Below, one piece after another: positions 36,550 through 37,825 of a DNA stretch of 37,825 nt. Source of the DNA: an uncultured Christensenellaceae bacterium (GTDB taxonomy: Bacteria; Bacillota; Clostridia; Christensenellales; CAG-138); contig CABSAH010000001.1 of the NCBI GenBank assembly GCA_902475645.1, positions 1 through 37,825 on the forward strand. The letters run 5' to 3'. Both the position numbers and the translations under genes were made by a program. A model generated the notes under the pieces. The model made no database searches. It was not told the origin of the DNA and worked only from the letters and a program-made list of their open reading frames with translations. Within the stretch, counting starts at the first letter, position 1, and every line of letters begins with the position of its first letter.

Positions 36550-36987
36550 ATGGCAGAATTTGCATCAAGGGGAGTAGCTAATACCGGGCTTGGCTTTGGC
36601 ATAGCCGGAACCGCAATTAGCCTGCTTGACGGTCTTAGCGGCCTGATGGCCAATCGCCGCAACAGCGACGATGCCCCCGTGAGCCGCTATGAGCTATCGC
36701 TTGTCCAGGAAAACGCGATTCTCAAGGCACAGGCGGACGTGGACAAGAAGCTTGTCGAGGTCTACGAGGTTATAAACGACAAGGCCAACGCAAACCGCGA
36801 GCGCTTCACGGCCTTCGAGAAGGAGCAGCTTGTATATAACGGCGTGAACTCCGCGACAATCGGCTGCTTGCAGCAGCAGGTCAACGCCCTGCTGGGTATG
36901 ACTAAGATGGTCATACCTAACAGCTCCGTCTGCCCCGGTTGGGGCGAGGCTAAAGTGACCGTATCTACCGGCACGGCCGCGGCCTGA
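36550..36987 (+). CDS. Hypothetical phage protein with coiled coil
   Basis: 145 residues behind AAAAGGAGATACTAAAA. The N-terminus is a Gly/Ala-rich hydrophobic helix (GVANTGLGFGIAGTAISLLD, GLSGLM). A long helix follows (RYELSLVQENAILKAQADVD) that suits a coiled coil to about residue 100, then a short domain with VIPNSSVCPGWGEAKVTVST. It may be a membrane-associated or virion protein. It is the first of three genes with the same order and tight spacing. The function is not known. Confidence 0.6.
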   Translation: MAEFASRGVANTGLGFGIAGTAISLLDGLSGLMANRRNSDDAPVSRYELSLVQENAILKAQADVDKKLVEVYEVINDKANANRERFTAFEKEQLVYNGVNSATIGCLQQQVNALLGMTKMVIPNSSVCPGWGEAKVTVSTGTAAA

Positions 36988-37000
36988 AAGGCAGCGCCAC

Positions 37001-37339
37001 ATGATAAGCGTACAGCAAGCCGAAAAAGGGCTAATGCGCTACATAGATAGCGAGATAATGCCTAAGCTTACGGGCTGGCGCAAAGTGGGCATGGGGGCGT
37101 ATATCGCCCTCATAGCCCGCAATGGGCGAAGCCTGATAGCAAAGTACAAAGACCACCCCGCCGTTACCGTGCTGAATGTCACGGACGGCGAAAGCATGGA
37201 TATAGACGCGGTATATAATGCCGTCCTGCCATACGCGGACGAGGCAATCAAAATCGACATTCCCGCCATCGGGGAAATATCGTTTAATCGCGACGATATA
37301 GACAAGATGTACCGCTACATGAAAGGAGAAAGCGAATGA
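37001..37339 (+). CDS. Hypothetical protein
   Basis: 112 residues, 13 bp after the previous gene; the ribosome binding site is GAAAGGCAGCGCCAC and is weak. ISVQQAEKGLMRYIDSEIMP and GWRKVGMGAYIALIARNGRS form helices, then VNVTDGESMDID-like beta residues and a helical end (FNRDDIDKMYRYMKGE). The stop overlaps the next ATG (ATGA), so it is co-translated with the ferritin-like protein. No family is recognised. Confidence 0.6.
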   Translation: MISVQQAEKGLMRYIDSEIMPKLTGWRKVGMGAYIALIARNGRSLIAKYKDHPAVTVLNVTDGESMDIDAVYNAVLPYADEAIKIDIPAIGEISFNRDDIDKMYRYMKGESE

Positions 37340-37644
37340 CTTTTATAAAAGACCTGTCGGAGCGCATATCCGAGGAGATAGCCGATGCCGAGTACTACGC
37401 CAAGCACGCCCTGAGCGCGAAAGACGAGTACCCCACGGCGGCACAGACTTTTTACACAATCGCGGGGCAGGAGCTAAACCACGCCTCCATGCTACACGAC
37501 CTTGCCACCCGCGCCATTGCGGACTACCGCGCAAAGCACGGCGAACCGCCCGCGGCCATGGAGGCCGTCTACAAATATTTGCACGAGCAGCAGATTGAGC
37601 ATACCGAAGCGGTAAAAAGGTATCTGGATATGTATAAGGCGTAA
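37336..37644 (+). CDS. Ferritin-like four-helix protein
   Basis: 102 residues. The helices carry spaced acidic and His residues as in ferritin-like/rubrerythrin proteins: SERISEEIADAEYYAKHALS, then TFYTIAGQELNHASMLHDLA with an ExxH, then YKYLHEQQIEHTEAVKRYLD. The second metal box reads QxxH-like (QIEH) where ExxH is usual, so metal binding may be altered. The role in the phage is unknown; it could be structural. It is the last complete gene. Confidence 0.6.
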   Translation: MTFIKDLSERISEEIADAEYYAKHALSAKDEYPTAAQTFYTIAGQELNHASMLHDLATRAIADYRAKHGEPPAAMEAVYKYLHEQQIEHTEAVKRYLDMYKA

Positions 37645-37799
37645 TCGATTTACACGCGGCGCTGGCAACTTTCTGGCAACCTTTTTTTGATAACCGCCTG
37701 CAAGCCGTAAAACAGAAAATGCCTAAATTCCTATGTTTTTTGGCGCATAAATGCGCAAGATTACCCAAGAAAGATAGGTAGCTGCCGGATACCAACGAA
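37645..37799. other. Terminal non-coding stretch
   Basis: No gene is visible. CTGGCAAC occurs twice within 19 bp just before seven T (around 37664-37688). A perfect palindrome GCGCAT-AA-ATGCGC lies at 37743-37756. These may be terminator or packaging-related elements, but I cannot assign them. Confidence 0.35.
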
Positions 37800-37825
37800 A
37801 AGAACAGTCCAAACGGACTGTTCTT
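37800..37825 (+). terminator. Perfect 11-bp hairpin at the window end
   Basis: AAGAACAGTCC (37800-37810), loop AAAC, GGACTGTTCTT (37815-37825). The window stops on the last stem base, so a following T-run cannot be seen. It is most likely the terminator of the 36550-37644 operon. Confidence 0.6.

Noticed and set aside
1..37825. Integrase, attachment sites and CI repressor
   Set aside because: I looked for tyrosine and serine recombinase motifs and for a larger repressor gene and found none, so I make no claim of lysogeny.

Overview
The window is almost entirely the genome of a tailed double-stranded DNA phage or prophage with a siphovirus-type (long, non-contractile) tail. The host is most likely a Gram-positive Bacillota, probably a gut Clostridia relative. 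The evidence is AGGAGG-type ribosome binding sites before nearly every gene, SPP1-type head genes, a Gp15-type tail chaperone, an NlpC/P60 lysin, and a phage-encoded surface protein with an LPQTG sortase signal. Genes are packed tightly with many ATGA/GTGA overlaps, and almost all lie on the + strand. No integrase, CI-type repressor gene or cas gene is visible, so lifestyle cannot be decided from this window.

Layout. 1-2.6 kb: small regulators and hypothetical proteins, with one membrane protein on the - strand. 2.6-6.4 kb: recombination and replication (ribbon-helix-helix-like protein, YqaJ-type exonuclease, RecT, SSB, YdbC/PC4-like protein, replication initiator with repeats that may be the origin). 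6.4-9.4 kb: VRR-NUC nuclease and a run of small zinc-binding or hypothetical proteins. 9.5-10 kb: ArpU/RinA-like late regulator, followed by paired direct repeats and a -10 element. 10.1-10.9 kb: an adenine-methylase-like gene broken by a frameshift. 11.2-19.5 kb: terminase, portal, minor capsid, scaffold, major capsid, connectors and tail tube. 19.5-21.4 kb: three zinc-ribbon genes with their own promoter, inserted in the tail operon. 21.4-28.6 kb: tail chaperones, tape measure, tail hub/fibre with a self-cleaving S74 chaperone, and fibre proteins.

28.6-31.6 kb holds a complete diversity-generating retroelement (DGR). It has a C-type-lectin-like target gene whose 3' end is the variable repeat, hairpins, a template repeat and a reverse transcriptase. 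The two repeats differ at 16 positions, and every one is an adenine in the template. 31.6-34.4 kb: fibre chaperone, LPQTG-anchored surface protein, lysin, two membrane proteins of the holin type, a small HTH-like protein and a terminator.

34.4-36.4 kb is a separately regulated accessory island. Two acidic - strand genes have near-identical promoters: perfect TTGACA-N17-TATAAT with a 14-bp palindrome filling the spacer. A ribbon-helix-helix gene lies between them. Divergent from it, on the + strand, is a compact small-RNA gene carrying two identical 24-nt copies of a type I-E CRISPR repeat core at a 61-bp period. That RNA is bounded by a promoter and by a 14-bp closing stem that ends in a U8 terminator. 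It is either a solitary one-spacer CRISPR mini-array that borrows host Cas proteins or an RNA anti-CRISPR that mimics repeats. I consider this island the best candidate for an undescribed system. The window ends with three more + strand genes, one ferritin-like, and a perfect terminal hairpin.
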